64,000 nt of DNA from Lepisosteus oculatus (GCF_040954835.1 NC_090696.1:78844722-78908721); one strand, 5' to 3'. Counted from the stretch's first letter, positions 13,261 to 28,500 are shown. Program-made: numbers and translations. The notes: generated from the letters alone by a model not told the origin.

Positions 13261-16200
13261 AAAATTTTCTGCGATTTTCACGAAACCACTTTTCTTCAAC
13301 TTGAATTGGGCTAAAAATCCATCCCTGAAAATAAAAATTCTCTGAGGAGTGTGGAAATACTGATTCTTACCCTGCCTGGGTTGTCCACTGAGCATTTCCA
13401 CGAACTCTATTAGAAGTTCTCTGGGCATGGGATTTTGACATGTTACCCAAACCAAAAGGAATGAGTGGGAAACAATCAAGACAACAGATAGAAGCCCTTG
13501 CATTTGAATGAGTTTCAAGCATGCTTGGGTACTCGTGTGATCTGAGTGACTCAGTTTTGGAATACAACTGTCGCGTTGTGCACTGCGACCTCCAGGCACC
13601 CCGGAGTTTCTGAAAAAAAAATTTCTGCGATTTTCACGAAACCACTTTTCTTCAACTTGAATTGGGCTAAAAACCCATCCCTGAAAATAAAAATTCTCTG
13701 AGTAGTGTGTAAATACTGATCCTTACCCTACCTGGGGTGTCTACAGACCATTTCCGCGAACTCTACTTGAAGTTCTCTGGGCATGGGATTTTGACATGTT
13801 ACCCAAACCAAAAGGAATGAGTGGGAATCAATCAAGACAACAGATAGAAGCACTTGCATTTGAATGAGTTTCAAGCATGCTTGTGTACTCGTGTGATCTG
13901 AGTGACTCAGTTTTGGAATACAACTGTCGCGTGGTGCACCGCGACATCCAGGCACCCCGGAGTTTTTGAAAAAATATTTTCTGCGATTTTCACGAAACCA
14001 CTTTTCTTCAACTTGAATTGGGCTAAAAATCCATCCCTGAAAATAAAAATTCTCTGAGTAGTGTGGAAATGCTGATCCTTACCCTGCCTGGGTTGTCCTC
14101 TGAGTATTTCCGCGAACTCTAGTTGAAGTTCTCTGGGCATGGGATTTTGACATGTTACCCAAACCAAAAGGAATGAGTGGGAAAGATTCAAGACAACAGA
14201 TAGAAGCACTTGCATTTGAATGAGTTTCAAGCATGCTTGAGTACTCGTGTGATCTGAGTGACTCAGTTTTGGAATACAACTGTCGCGTGGTGCACCGCGA
14301 CCTCCAGGCACTCCGGAGTTTCTGAAAAAAAATTTTCTGCGATTTTCACGAAACCACTTTTCTTCAACTAGAATTGGGCTAAAAATCCATCCCTGAAAAT
14401 AAAAATTCTCTGAGTAGTGTGCAAATGCTGATCCTTACACTGCCTGGGTTGTCCTCTGAGTATTTCCGCGAACTCTAGTTGAAGTTCTCTGGGCATGGGA
14501 TTTTGACATGTTACCCAAACCAAAAGGAATGAGTGGGAAAGATTCAAGACAACAGATAGAAGCACTTGCATTTGAATGAGTTTCAAGCATGCTTGAGTAC
14601 TCGTGTGATCTGAGTGACTCAGTTTTGGAATACAACTGTCGCGTGGTGCACCGCGACCTCCAGGCACTCCGGAGTTTCTGAAAAAAAATTTTCTGCGATT
14701 TTCACGAAACCACTTTTCTTCAACTAGAATTGGGCTAAAAATCCATCCCTGAAAATAAAAATTCTCTGAGTAGTGTGGAAATGCTGATCCTTACCCTACC
14801 TGGGGTGTCTACAGAGCATTTCCGCGAACTCTACTTGAAGTTCTCTGGGCATGGGATTTTGACATGTTACCCAAACCAAAAGGAATGAGTGGGAATCAAT
14901 CAAGACAACAGATAGAAGCACTTGCATTTGAATGAGTTTCAAGCATGCTTGTGTACTCGTGTGATCTGAGTGACTCAGTTTTGGAATACAACTGTCGCGT
15001 GGTGCACCGCGACATCCAGGCACCCTGGAGTTTCTGAAAAAAAATTTTCTGCGATTTTCACGAAACCACTTTTCTTCAACTTGAATTGGGCTAAAAATCC
15101 ATCCCTGAAAATAAAAATTCTCTGAGGAGTGTGGAAATGATGATCCTTACCCTGCCTGGGTTGTCCACTGAGCATTTCCCCGAACTTTATTAGAAGTTCT
15201 CTGGGCATGGGATTTTGACATGTTACCCAAACCAAAAGGAATGAGTGGGAATCAATCAAGACAACAGATAGAAGCACTTGCATTTGAATGAGTTTCAAGC
15301 ATGCTTGGGTACTCGTGTGATCTGAGTGACTCAGTTTTGGAATACAACTGTCGCGTGGTGCACCGCGACATCCAGGCACCCCGGAGTTTCTGAAAAAAAA
15401 TTTTCTGCGATTTTCACGAAACCACTTTTCTTCAACTTGAATTGGGCTAAAAATCCATCCCTGAAAATAAAAATTCTCTGAGTAGTGTGGAAATGCTGAT
15501 CCTTACACTACCTGGGGTGTCTACAGAGCATTTCCGCGAACTCTACCTGAAGTTCTCTGGGCATGGGATTTTGACATGTTCCCCAAACAAAAAAGGAATG
15601 AGTGGGAAACAATCAAGAAAACCGATAGAAGCACTTGCATTTGAATGAGTTTCAAGCATGCTTGGGTACTCGTGTGATCTGAGTGTCTCGGTTTTGGAAT
15701 ACAACTGTCGCGTGGTGCACTGCGACCTCCAGGCACCCCGGAGTTTCTGAAAAAAAATTTTCTGCGATTTTCACGAAACCACTTTTCTTCAACTTGAATT
15801 GGGCTAAAAATCCATCCCTGAAAATAAAAATTCTCTGAGGAGTGTGGAAATACTGATTCTTACCCTGCCTGGGTTGTCCACTGAGCATTTCCACGAACTC
15901 TATTAGAAGTTCTCTGGGCATGGGATTTTGACATGTTACCCAAACCAAAAGGAATGAGTGGGAAACAATCAAGACAACAGATAGAAGCCCTTGCATTTGA
16001 ATGAGTTTCAAGCATGCTTGGGTACTCGTGTGATCTGAGTGACTCAGTTTTGGAATACAACTGTCGCGTTGTGCACTGCGACCTCCAGGCACCCCGGAGT
16101 TTCTGAAAAAAAAATTTCTGCGATTTTCACGAAACCACTTTTCTTCAACTTGAATTGGGCTAAAAACCCATCCCTGAAAATAAAAATTCTCTGAGTAGTG

Positions 16201-17880
16201 TGTAAATACTGATCCTTACCCTACCTGGGGTGTCTACAGACCATTTCCGCGAACTCTACTTGAAGTTCTCTGGGCATGGGATTTTGACATGTTACCCAAA
16301 CCAAAAGGAATGAGTGGGAATCAATCAAGACAACAGATAGAAGCACTTGCATTTGAATGAGTTTCAAGCATGCTTGTGTACTCGTGTGATCTGAGTGACT
16401 CAGTTTTGGAATACAACTGTCGCGTGGTGCACCGCGACATCCAGGCACCCCGGAGTTTTTGAAAAAATATTTTCTGCGATTTTCACGAAACCACTTTTCT
16501 TCAACTTGAATTGGGCTAAAAATCCATCCCTGAAAATAAAAATTCTCTGAGTAGTGTGGAAATGCTGATCCTTACCCTGCCTGGGTTGTCCTCTGAGTAT
16601 TTCCGCGAACTCTAGTTGAAGTTCTCTGGGCATGGGATTTTGACATGTTACCCAAACCAAAAGGAATGAGTGGGAAAGATTCAAGACAACAGATAGAAGC
16701 ACTTGCATTTGAATGAGTTTCAAGCATGCTTGAGTACTCGTGTGATCTGAGTGACTCAGTTTTGGAATACAACTGTCGCGTGGTGCACCGCGACCTCCAG
16801 GCACTCCGGAGTTTCTGAAATAAAATTTTCTGCGATTTTCACGAAACCACTTTTTTTCAACTAGAATTGGGCTAAAAATCCATCCCTGAAAATAAAAATT
16901 CTCTGAGTAGTGTGGAAATGCTGATCCTTACACTGCCTGGGTTGTCCTCTGAGTATTTCCGCGAACTCTAGTTGAAGTTCTCTGGGCATGGGATTTTGAC
17001 ATGTTACCCAAACCAAAAGGAATGAGTGGGAAAGATTCAAGACAACAGATAGAAGCACTTGCATTTGAATGAGTTTCAAGCATGCTTGAGTACTCGTGTG
17101 ATCTGAGTGACTCAGTTTTGGAATACAACTGTCGCGTGGTGCACCGCGACCTCCAGGCACTCCGGAGTTTCTGAAAAAAAATTTTCTGCGATTTTCACGA
17201 AACCACTTTTCTTCAACTAGAATTGGGGTAAAAATCCATCCCTGAAAATAAAAATTCTCTGAGTAGTGTGGAAATGCTGATCCTTACCCTACCTGGGGTG
17301 TCTACAGAGCATTTCCGCGAACTCTACTTGAAGTTCTCTGGGCATGGGATTTTGACATGTTACCCAAACCAAAAGGAATGAGTGGGAATCAATCAAGACA
17401 ACAGATAGAAGCACTTGCATTTGAATGAGTTTCAAGCATGCTTGTGTACTCGTGTGATCTGAGTGACTCAGTTTTGGAATACAACTGTCGCGTGGTGCAC
17501 CGCGACATCCAGGCACCCTGGAGTTTCTGAAAAAAAATTTTCTGCGATTTTCACGAAACCACTTTTCTTCAACTTGAATTGGGCTAAAAATCCATCCCTG
17601 AAAATAAAAATTCTCTGAGGAGTGTGGAAATGATGATCCTTACCCTGCCTGGGTTGTCCACTGAGCATTTCCCCGAACTTTATTAGAAGTTCTCTGGGCA
17701 TGGGATTTTGACATGTTACCCAAACCAAAAGGAATGAGTGGGAATCAATCAAGACAACAGATAGAAGCACTTGCATTTGAATGAGTTTCAAGCATGCTTG
17801 GGTACTCGTGTGATCTGAGTGACTCAGTTTTGGAATACAACTGTCGCGTGGTGCACCGCGACATCCAGGCACCCCGGAGT
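13028..17880. repeat. Higher-order repeat, 7 monomers, two adjacent copies
   Basis: The block 13,028-15,520 is repeated at 15,521-17,880 with an offset of 2,493 bp. Shared private variants include CATTTCCACGAACTC near 13,395 and 15,888, GGAGTTTTTGAAAAAATA near 13,962 and 16,455, and GGAAATGATGATCC near 15,133 and 17,626. The CCCCAAAC plus A6 variant ends at 13,095 and 15,588, which joins this block in phase to the 7-mer HOR on its left. Confidence 0.88.
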
Positions 17881-18000
17881 TTCTGAAAAAAAAATTTCTG
17901 CGATTTTCACGAAACCACTTTTCTTCAACTTGAATTGGGCTAAAAACCCATCCCTGAAAATAAAAATTCTCTGAGTAGTGTGTAAATACTGATCCTTACC

Positions 18001-21000
18001 CTACCTGGGGTGTCTACAGACCATTTCCGCGAACTCTACTTGAAGTTCTCTGGGCATGGGATTTTGACATGTTACCCAAACCAAAAGGAATGAGTGGGAA
18101 TCAATCAAGACAACAGATAGAAGCACTTGCATTTGAATGAGTTTCAAGCATGCTTGTGTACTCGTGTGATCTGAGTGACTCAGTTTTGGAATACAACTGT
18201 CGCGTGGTGCACCGCGACATCCAGGCACCCCGGAGTTTCTGAAAAAAAATTTTCTGCGATTTTCACGAAACCACTTTTCTTCAACTTGAATTGGGCTAAA
18301 AATCCATCCCTGAAAATAAAAATTCTCTGAGTAGTGTGGAAATGCTGATCCTTACCCTGCCTGGGTTGTCCTCTGAGTATTTCCGCGAACTCTAGTTGAA
18401 GTTCTCTGGGCATGGGATTTTGACATGTTACCCAAACCAAAAGGAATGAGTGGGAAAGATTCAAGACAACAGATAGAAGCACTTGCATTTGAATGAGTTT
18501 CAAGCATGCTTGAGTACTCGTGTGATCTGAGTGACTCAGTTTTGGAATACAACTGTCGCGTGGTGCACCGCGACCTCCAGGCACTCCGGAGTTTCTGAAA
18601 TAAAATTTTCTGCGATTTTCACGAAACCACTTTTCTTCAACTAGAATTGGGCTAAAAATCCATCCCTGAAAATAAAAATTCTCTGAGTAGTGTGGAAATG
18701 CTGATCCTTACACTGCCTGGGTTGTCCTCTGAGTATTTCCGCGAACTCTAGTTGAAGTTCTCTGGGCATGGGATTTTGACATGTTACCCAAACCAAAAGG
18801 AATGAGTGGGAAAGATTCAAGACAACAGATAGAAGCACTTGCATTTGAATGAGTTTCAAGCATGCTTGAGTACTCGTGTGATCTGAGTGACTCAGTTCTG
18901 GAATACAACTGTCGCGTGGTGCACCGCGACCTCCAGGCACTCCGGAGTTTCTGAAAAAAAATTTTCTGCGATTTTCACGAAACCACTTTTCTTCAACTAG
19001 AATTGGGCTAAAAATCCATCCCTGAAAATAAAAATTCTCTGAGTAGTGTGGAAATGCTGATCCTTACCCTACCTGGGGTGTCTACAGAGCATTTCCGCGA
19101 ACTCTACTTGAAGTTCTCTGGGCATGGGATTTTGACATGTTACCCAAACCAAAAGGAATGAGTGGGAATCAATCAAGACAACAGATAGAAGCACTTGCAT
19201 TTGAATGAGTTTCAAGCATGCTTGTGTACTCGTGTGATCTGAGTGACTCAGTTTTGGAATACAACTGTCGCGTGGTGCACCGCGACATCCAGGCACCCTG
19301 GAGTTTCTGAAAAAAAATTTTCTGCGATTTTCACGAAACCACTTTTCTTCAACTAGAATTGGGCTAAAAAACCATCCCTGAAAATAAAAATTCTCTGAGT
19401 AGTGTGGAAATGCTGATCCTTACCCTACCTGGGGTGTCTACAGAGCATTTCCGCGAACTCTACTTGAAGTTCTCTGGGCATGGGATTTTGACATGTTACC
19501 CAAACCAAAAGGAATGAGTGGGAATCAATCAAGACAACAGATAGAAGCACTTGCATTTGAATGAGTTTCAAGCATGCTTGTGTACTCGTGTGATCTGAGT
19601 GACTCAGTTTTGGAATACAACTGTCGCGTGGTGCACCGCGACATCCAGGCACCCTGGAGTTTCTGAAAAAAAATTTTCTGCGATTTTCACGAAACCACTT
19701 TTCTTCAACTAGAATTGGGCTAAAAATCCATCCCTGAAAATAAAAATTCTCTGAGTAGTGTGGAAATGCTGATCCTTACCCTACCTGGGGTGTCTACAGA
19801 GCATTTCCGCGAACTCTACTTGAAGTTCTCTGGGCATGGGATTTTGACATGTTACCCAAACCAAAAGGAATGAGTGGGAATCAATCAAGACAACAGATAG
19901 AAGCACTTGCATTTGAATGAGTTTCAAGCATGCTTGTGTACTCGTGTGATCTGAGTGACTCAGTTTTGGAATACAACTGTCGCGTGGTGCACCGCGACAT
20001 CCAGGCACCCTGGAGTTTCTGAAAAAAAATTTTCTGCGATTTTCACGAAACCACTTTTCTTCAACTTGAATTGGGCTAAAAATCCATCCCTGAAAATAAA
20101 AATTCTCTGAGGAGTGTGGAAATGATGATCCTTACCCTGCCTGGGTTGTCCACTGAGCATTTCCCCGAACTTTATTAGAAGTTCTCTGGGCATGGGATTT
20201 TGACATGTTACCCAAACCAAAAGGAATGAGTGGGAATCAATCAAGACAACAGATAGAAGCACTTGCATTTGAATGAGTTTCAAGCATGCTTGGGTACTCG
20301 TGTGATCTGAGTGACTCAGTTTTGGAATACAACTGTCGCGTGGTGCACCGCGACATCCAGGCACCCCGGAGTTTCTGAAAAAAAAATTTCTGCGATTTTC
20401 ACGAAACCACTTTTCTTCAACTTGAATTGGGCTAAAAACCCATCCCTGAAAATAAAAATTCTCTGAGTAGTGTGTAAATACTGATCCTTACCCTACCTGG
20501 GGTGTCTACAGACCATTTCCGCGAACTCTACTTGAAGTTCTCTGGGCATGGGATTTTGACATGTTACCCAAACCAAAAGGAATGAGTGGGAATCAATCAA
20601 GACAACAGATAGAAGCACTTGCATTTGAATGAGTTTCAAGCATGCTTGTGTACTCGTGTGATCTGAGTGACTCAGTTTTGGAATACAACTGTCGCGTGGT
20701 GCACCGCGACATCCAGGCACCCCGGAGTTTCTGAAAAAAAATTTTCTGCGATTTTCACGAAACCACTTTTCTTCAACTTGAATTGGGCTAAAAATCCATC
20801 CCTGAAAATAAAAATTCTCTGAGTAGTGTGGAAATGCTGATCCTTACCCTGCCTGGGTTGTCCTCTGAGTATTTCCGCGAACTCTAGTTGAAGTTCTCTG
20901 GGCATGGGATTTTGACATGTTACCCAAACCAAAAGGAATGAGTGGGAAAGATTCAAGACAACAGATAGAAGCACTTGCATTTGAATGAGTTTCAAGCATG

Positions 21001-22500
21001 CTTGAGTACTCGTGTGATCTGAGTGACTCAGTTTTGGAATACAACTGTCGCGTGGTGCACCGCGACCTCCAGGCACTCCGGAGTTTCTGAAATAAAATTT
21101 TCTGCGATTTTCACGAAACCACTTTTCTTCAACTAGAATTGGGCTAAAAATCCATCCCTGAAAATAAAAATTCTCTGAGTAGTGTGGAAATGCTGATCCT
21201 TACACTGCCTGGGTTGTCCTCTGAGTATTTCCGCGAACTCTAGTTGAAGTTCTCTGGGCATGGGATTTTGACATGTTACCCAAACCAAAAGGAATGAGTG
21301 GGAAAGATTCAAGACAACAGATAGAAGCACTTGCATTTGAATGAGTTTCAAGCATGCTTGAGTACTCGTGTGATCTGAGTGACTCAGTTCTGGAATACAA
21401 CTGTCGCGTGGTGCACCGCGACCTCCAGGCACTCCGGAGTTTCTGAAAAAAAATTTTCTGCGATTTTCACGAAACCACTTTTCTTCAACTAGAATTGGGC
21501 TAAAAATCCATCCCTGAAAATAAAAATTCTCTGAGTAGTGTGGAAATGCTGATCCTTACCCTACCTGGGGTGTCTACAGAGCATTTCCGCGAACTCTACT
21601 TGAAGTTCTCTGGGCATGGGATTTTGACATGTTACCCAAACCAAAAGGAATGAGTGGGAATCAATCAAGACAACAGATAGAAGCACTTGCATTTGAATGA
21701 GTTTCAAGCATGCTTGTGTACTCGTGTGATCTGAGTGACTCAGTTTTGGAATACAACTGTCGCGTGGTGCACCGCGACATCCAGGCACCCTGGAGTTTCT
21801 GAAAAAAAATTTTCTGCGATTTTCACGAAACCACTTTTCTTCAACTAGAATTGGGCTAAAAAACCATCCCTGAAAATAAAAATTCTCTGAGTAGTGTGGA
21901 AATGCTGATCCTTACCCTACCTGGGGTGTCTACAGAGCATTTCCGCGAACTCTACTTGAAGTTCTCTGGGCATGGGATTTTGACATGTTACCCAAACCAA
22001 AAGGAATGAGTGGGAATCAATCAAGACAACAGATAGAAGCACTTGCATTTGAATGAGTTTCAAGCATGCTTGTGTACTCGTGTGATCTGAGTGACTCAGT
22101 TTTGGAATACAACTGTCGCGTGGTGCACCGCGACATCCAGGCACCCTGGAGTTTCTGAAAAAAAATTTTCTGCGATTTTCACGAAACCACTTTTCTTCAA
22201 CTTGAATTGGGCTAAAAATCCATCCCTGAAAATAAAAATTCTCTGAGGAGTGTGGAAATGATGATCCTTACCCTGCCTGGGTTGTCCACTGAGCATTTCC
22301 CCGAACTTTATTAGAAGTTCTCTGGGCATGGGATTTTGACATGTTACCCAAACCAAAAGGAATGAGTGGGAATCAATCAAGACAACAGATAGAAGCACTT
22401 GCATTTGAATGAGTTTCAAGCATGCTTGGGTACTCGTGTGATCTGAGTGACTCAGTTTTGGAATACAACTGTCGCGTGGTGCACCGCGACATCCAGGCAC
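18001..22500. repeat. Higher-order repeat, 7-monomer copy followed by a 6-monomer copy
   Basis: The block beginning at 18,001 recurs at 20,493 (offset 2,492). Shared variants are GACTCAGTTCTGGAATAC near 18,890 and 21,382, and GGGCTAAAAAACCATCCC near 19,370 and 21,860. The second copy is one monomer short: the segment at 19,960 corresponds to 22,096 (offset 2,136 = 6 x 356). The missing unit is one of three nearly identical consecutive monomers at 19,069, 19,425 and 19,781. This is the footprint expected of unequal crossover or replication slippage by exactly one monomer. Confidence 0.85.
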
Positions 22501-25500
22501 CCCGGAGTTTATGAAAAAAAATTTCTGCGATTTTCACGAAACCACTTTTCTTCAACTTGAATTGGGCTAAAAATCCATCCCTGAAAATAAAAATTCTCTG
22601 AGGAGTGTGGAAATGCTGATCCTTACCCTGCCTGGGTTGTCCACTGAGCATTTCCCCGAACTTTATTAGAAGTTCTCTGGGCATGGGATTTTGACATGTT
22701 ACCCAAACCAAAAGGAATGAGTGGGAAACAATCAAGACAACAGATAGAAGCCCTTGCATTTGAATGAGTTTCAAGCATGCTTGGGTACTCGTGTGATCTG
22801 AGTGACTCAATTTTGGAATACAACTGTCGCACGGTGCACCGTGACATCCAGGCACCCCGGAGTTTCTGAAAAAAAAATTTCTGCGATTTTCACGAAACCA
22901 CTTTTCTTCAACTTGAATTGGGCTAAAAATCCATCCCTGAAAATAAAAATTCTCTGAGTAGTGTGGAAATGCTGATCCTTACCCTACCTGGGGTGTCCAC
23001 TGAGCATTTCCGCGAACTCTACTTGAAAATCTCTGGGCATGGGATTTTGACATGTTATCCAAACCAAAAGGAATGAGTGGGAAACAATCAAGACAACAGA
23101 TAGAAGCACTTGCATTTGAATGAGTTTCAAGCATGCTTGGGTACTCGTGTGATCTGAGTGACTCAGTTTTGGAATACAACTGTCGCGTGGTGCACCGCGA
23201 CATCCAGGCACCCCGGAGTTTCTGAAAAAAAATTTTCTGCGATTTTCACGAAACCACTTTTCTTCAACTTGAATTGGGCTAAAAATCCATCCCTGAAAAT
23301 AAAAATTCTCTGAGTAGTGTGGAAATGCTGATCCTTACCCTACCTGGGGTGTCTACAGAGCATTTCCGCGAACTCTACTTGAAGTTCTCTGGGCATGGGA
23401 TTTTGACATGTTACCCAAACCAAAAGGAATGAGTGGGAAACAATCAAGACAACAGATAGAAGCCCATGCATTTGAATGAGTTTCAAGCATGCTTGGGTAC
23501 TCGTGTGATCTGAGTGACTCAGTTTTGGAATACAACTGTCGCGTTGTGCACTGCGACCTCCAGGCACCCCGGAGTTTCTGAAAAAAAAATTTCTGCGATT
23601 TTCACGAAACCACTTTTCTTCAACTTGAATTGGGCTAAAAACCCATCCCTGAAAATAAAAATTCTCTGAGTAGTGTGTAAATACTGATCCTTACCCTACC
23701 TGGGGTGTCTACAGACCATTTCCGCGAACTCTACTTGAAGTTCTCTGGGCATGGGATTTTGACATGTTACCCAAACCAAAAGGAATGAGTGGGAATCAAT
23801 CAAGACAACAGATAGAAGCACTTGCATTTGAATGAGTTTCAAGCATGCTTGTGTACTCGTGTGATCTGAGTGACTCAGTTTTGGAATACAACTGTCGCGT
23901 GGTGCACCGCGACATCCAGGCACCCCGGAGTTTCTGAAAAAAATTTTTCTGCGATTTTCACGAAACCACTTTTCTTCAACTTGAATTGGGCTAAAAATCC
24001 ATCCCTGAAAATAAAAATTCTCTGAGTAGTGTGGAAATGCTGATCCTTACCCTGCCTGGGTTGTCCTCTGAGTATTTCCGCGAACTCTAGTTGAAGTTCT
24101 CTGGGCATGGGATTTTGACATGTTACCCAAACCAAAAGGAATGAGTGGGAAAGATTCAAGACAACAGATAGAAGCACTTGCATTTGAATGAGTTTCAAGC
24201 ATGCTTGAGTACTCGTGTGATCTGAGTGACTCAGTTTTGGAATACAACTGTCGCGTGGTGCACCGCGACCTCCAGGCACTCCGGAGTTTCTGAAAAAAAA
24301 TTTTCTGCGATTTTCACGAAACCACTTTTCTTCAACTAGAATTGGGCTAAAAATCCATCCCTGAAAATAAAAATTCTCTGAGTAGTGTGGAAATGCTGAT
24401 CCTTACACTGCCTGGGTTGTCCTCTGAGTATTTCCGCGAACTCTAGTTGAAGTTCTCTGGGCATGGGATTTTGACATGTTACCCAAACCAAAAGGAATGA
24501 GTGGGAAAGATTCAAGACAACAGATAGAAGCACTTGCATTTGAATGAGTTTCAAGCATGCTTGTGTACTCGTGTGATCTGAGTGACTCAGTTTTGGAATA
24601 CAACTGTCGCGTGGTGCACCGCGACCTCCAGGCACTCCGGAGTTTCTGAAAAAAAATTTTCTGCGATTTTCACGAAACCACTTTTCTTCAACTAGAATTG
24701 GGCTAAAAATCCATCCCTGAAAATAAAAATTCTCTGAGTAGTGTGGAAATGCTGATCCTTACCCTACCTGGGGTGTCTACAGAGCATTTCCGCGAACTCT
24801 ACTTGAAGTTCTCTGGGCATGGGATTTTGACATGTTACCCAAACCAAAAGGAATGAGTGGGAATCAATCAAGACAACAGATAGAAGCACTTGCATTTGAA
24901 TGAGTTTCAAGCATGCTTGTGTACTCGTGTGATCTGAGTGACTCAGTTTTGGAATACAACTGTCGCGTGGTGCACCGCGACATCCAGGCACCCTGGAGTT
25001 TCTGAAAAAAAATTTTCTGCGATTTTCACGAAACCACTTTTCTTCAACTTGAATTGGGCTAAAAATCCATCCCTGAAAATAAAAATTCTCTGAGGAGTGT
25101 GGAAATGATGATCCTTACCCTGCCTGGGTTGTCCACTGAGCATTTCCCCGAACTTTATTAGAAGTTCTCTGGGCATGGGATTTTGACATGTTACCCAAAC
25201 CAAAAGGAATGAGTGGGAATCAATCAAGACAACAGATAGAAGCACTTGCATTTGAATGAGTTTCAAGCATGCTTGGGTACTCGTGTGATCTGAGTGACTC
25301 AGTTTTGGAATACAACTGTCGCGTGGTGCACCGCGACATCCAGGCACCCCGGAGTTTCTGAAAAAAAATTTCTGCGATTTTCACGAAACCACTTTTCTTC
25401 AACTTGAATTGGGCTAAAAATCCATCCCTGAAAATAAAAATTCTCTGAGGAGTGTGGAAATGCTGATCCTTACCCTGCCTGGGTTGTCCACTGAGCATTT

Positions 25501-28500
25501 CCCCGAACTTTATTAGAAGTTCTCTGGGCATGGGATTTTGACATGTTACCCAAACCAAAAGGAATGAGTGGGAAACAATCAAGACAACAGATAGAAGCCC
25601 TTGCATTTGAATGAATTTCAAGCATGCTTGGGTACTCGTGTGATCTGAGTGACTCAATTTTGGAATACAACTGTCGCACGGTGCACCGTGACATCCAGGC
25701 ACCCCGGAGTTTCTGAAAAAAAAATTTCTGCGATTTTCACGAAACCACTTTTCTTCAACTTGAATTGGGCTAAAAATCCATCCCTGAAAATAAAAATTCT
25801 CTGAGTAGTGTGGAAATGCTGATCCTTACCCTACCTGGGGTGTCCACTGAGCATTTCCGCGAACTCTACTTGAAAATCTCTGGGCATGGGATTTTGACAT
25901 GTTATCCAAACCAAAAGGAATGAGTGGGAAACAATCAAGACAACAGATAGAAGCACTGGCATTTGAATGAGTTTCAAGCATGCTTGGGTACTCGTGTGAT
26001 CTGAGTGACTCAGTTTTGGAATACAACTGTCGCTTGGTGCACCGCGACATCCAGGCACCCCGGAGTTTCTGAAAAAAAATTTTCTGCGATTTTCACGAAA
26101 CCACTTTTCTTCAACTTGAATTGGGCTAAAAATCCATCCCTGAAAATAAAAATTCTCTGAGTAGTGTGGAAATGCTGATCCTTACCCTACCTGGGGTGTC
26201 TACAGAGCATTTCCGCGAACTCTACTTGAAGTTCTCTGGGCATGGGATTTTGACATGTTCCCCAAACAAAAAAGGAATGAGTGGGAAACAATCAAGAAAA
26301 CCGATAGAAGCACTTGCATTTGAATGAGTTTCAAGCATGCTTGGGTACTCGTGTGATCTGAGTGTCTCGGTTTTGGAATACAACTGTCGCGTGGTGCACT
26401 GCGACCTCCAGGCACCCCGGAGTTTCTGAAAAAAAATTTTCTGCGATTTTCACGAAACCACTTTTCTTCAACTTGAATTGGGCTAAAAATCCATCCCTGA
26501 AAATAAAAATTCTCTGAGGAGTGTGGAAATACTGATTCTTACCCTGCCTGGGTTGTCCACTGAGCATTTCCACGAACTCTATTAGAAGTTCTCTGGGCAT
26601 GGGATTTTGACATGTTACCCAAACCAAAAGGAATGAGTGGGAAACAATCAAGACAACAGATAGAAGCCCTTGCATTTGAATGAGTTTCAAGCATGCTTGG
26701 GTACTCGTGTGATCTGAGTGACTCAGTTTTGGAATACAACTGTCGCGTTGTGCACTGCGACCTCCAGGCACCCCGGAGTTTCTGAAAAAAAAATTTCTGC
26801 GATTTTCACGAAACCACTTTTCTTCAACTTGAATTGGGCTAAAAACCCATCCCTGAAAATAAAAATTCTCTGAGTAGTGTGTAAATACTGATCCTTAACC
26901 TACCTGGGGTGTCTACAGACCATTTCCGCGAACTCTACTTGAAGTTCTCTGGGCATGGGATTTTGACATGTTACCCAAACCAAAAGGAATGAGTGGGAAT
27001 CAATCAAGACAACAGATAGAAGCACTTGCATTTGAATGAGTTTCAAGCATGCTTGTGTACTCGTGTGATCTGAGTGACTCAGTTTTGGAATACAACTGTC
27101 GCGTGGTGCACCGCGACATCCAGGCACCCCGGAGTTTCTGAAAAAAAATTTTCTGCGATTTTCACGAAACCACTTTTCTTCAACTTGAATTGGGCTAAAA
27201 ATCCATCCCTGAAAATAAAAATTCTCTGAGTAGTGTGGAAATGCTGATCCTTACCCTGCCTGGGTTGTCCTCTGAGTATTTCCGCGAACTCTAGTTGAAG
27301 TTCTCTGGGCATGGGATTTTGACATGTTACCCAAACCAAAAGGAATGAGTGGGAAAGATTCAAGACAACAGATAGAAGCACTTGCATTTGAATGAGTTTC
27401 AAGCATGCTTGAGTACTCGTGTGATCTGAGTGACTCAGTTTTGGAATACAACTGTCGCGTGGTGCACCGCGACCTCCAGGCACTCCGGAGTTTCTGAAAT
27501 AAAATTTTCTGCGATTTTCACGAAACCACTTTTCTTCAACTTGAATTGGGCTAAAAATCCATCCCTGAAAATAAAAATTCTCTGAGTAGTGTGGAAATGC
27601 TGATCCTTACACTGCCTGGGTTGTCCTCTGAGTATTTCCGCGAACTCTAGTTGAAGTTCTCTGGGCATGGGATTTTGACATGTTACCCAAACCAAAAGGA
27701 ATGAGTGGGAAAGATTCAAGACAACAGATAGAAGCACTTGCATTTGAATGAGTTTCAAGCATGCTTGAGTACTCGTGTGATCTGAGTGACTCAGTTTTGG
27801 AATACAACTGTCGCGTGGTGCACCGCGACCTCCAGGCACTCCGGAGTTTCTGAAAAAAAATTTTCTGCGATTTTCACGAAACCACTTTTCTTCAACTAGA
27901 ATTGGGCTAAAAATCCATCCCTGAAAATAAAAATTCTCTGAGTAGTGTGGAAATGCTGATCCTTACCCTACCTGGGGTGTCTACAGAGCATTTCCGCGAA
28001 CTCTACTTGAAGTTCTCTGGGCATGGGATTTTGACGTTACCCAAACCAAAAGGAATGAGTGGGAATCAATCAAGACAACAGATAGAAGCACTTGCATTTG
28101 AATGAGTTTCAAGCATGCTTGTGTACTCGTGTGATCTGAGTGACTCAGTTTTGGAATACAACTGTCGCGTGGTGCACCGCGACATCCAGGCACCCTGGAG
28201 TTTCTGAAAAAAAATTTTCTGCGATTTTCACGAAACCACTTTTCTTCAACTTGAATTGGGCTAAAAATCCATCCCTGAAAATAAAAATTCTCTGAGGAGT
28301 GTGGAAATGATGATCCTTACCCTGCCTGGGTTGTCCACTGAGCATTTCCCCGAACTTTATTAGAAGTTCTCTGGGCATGGGATTTTGACATGTTACCCAA
28401 ACCAAAAGGAATGAGTGGGAATCAATCAAGACAACAGATAGAAGCACTTGCATTTGAATGAGTTTCAAGCATGCTTGGGTACTCGTGTGATCTGAGTGAC

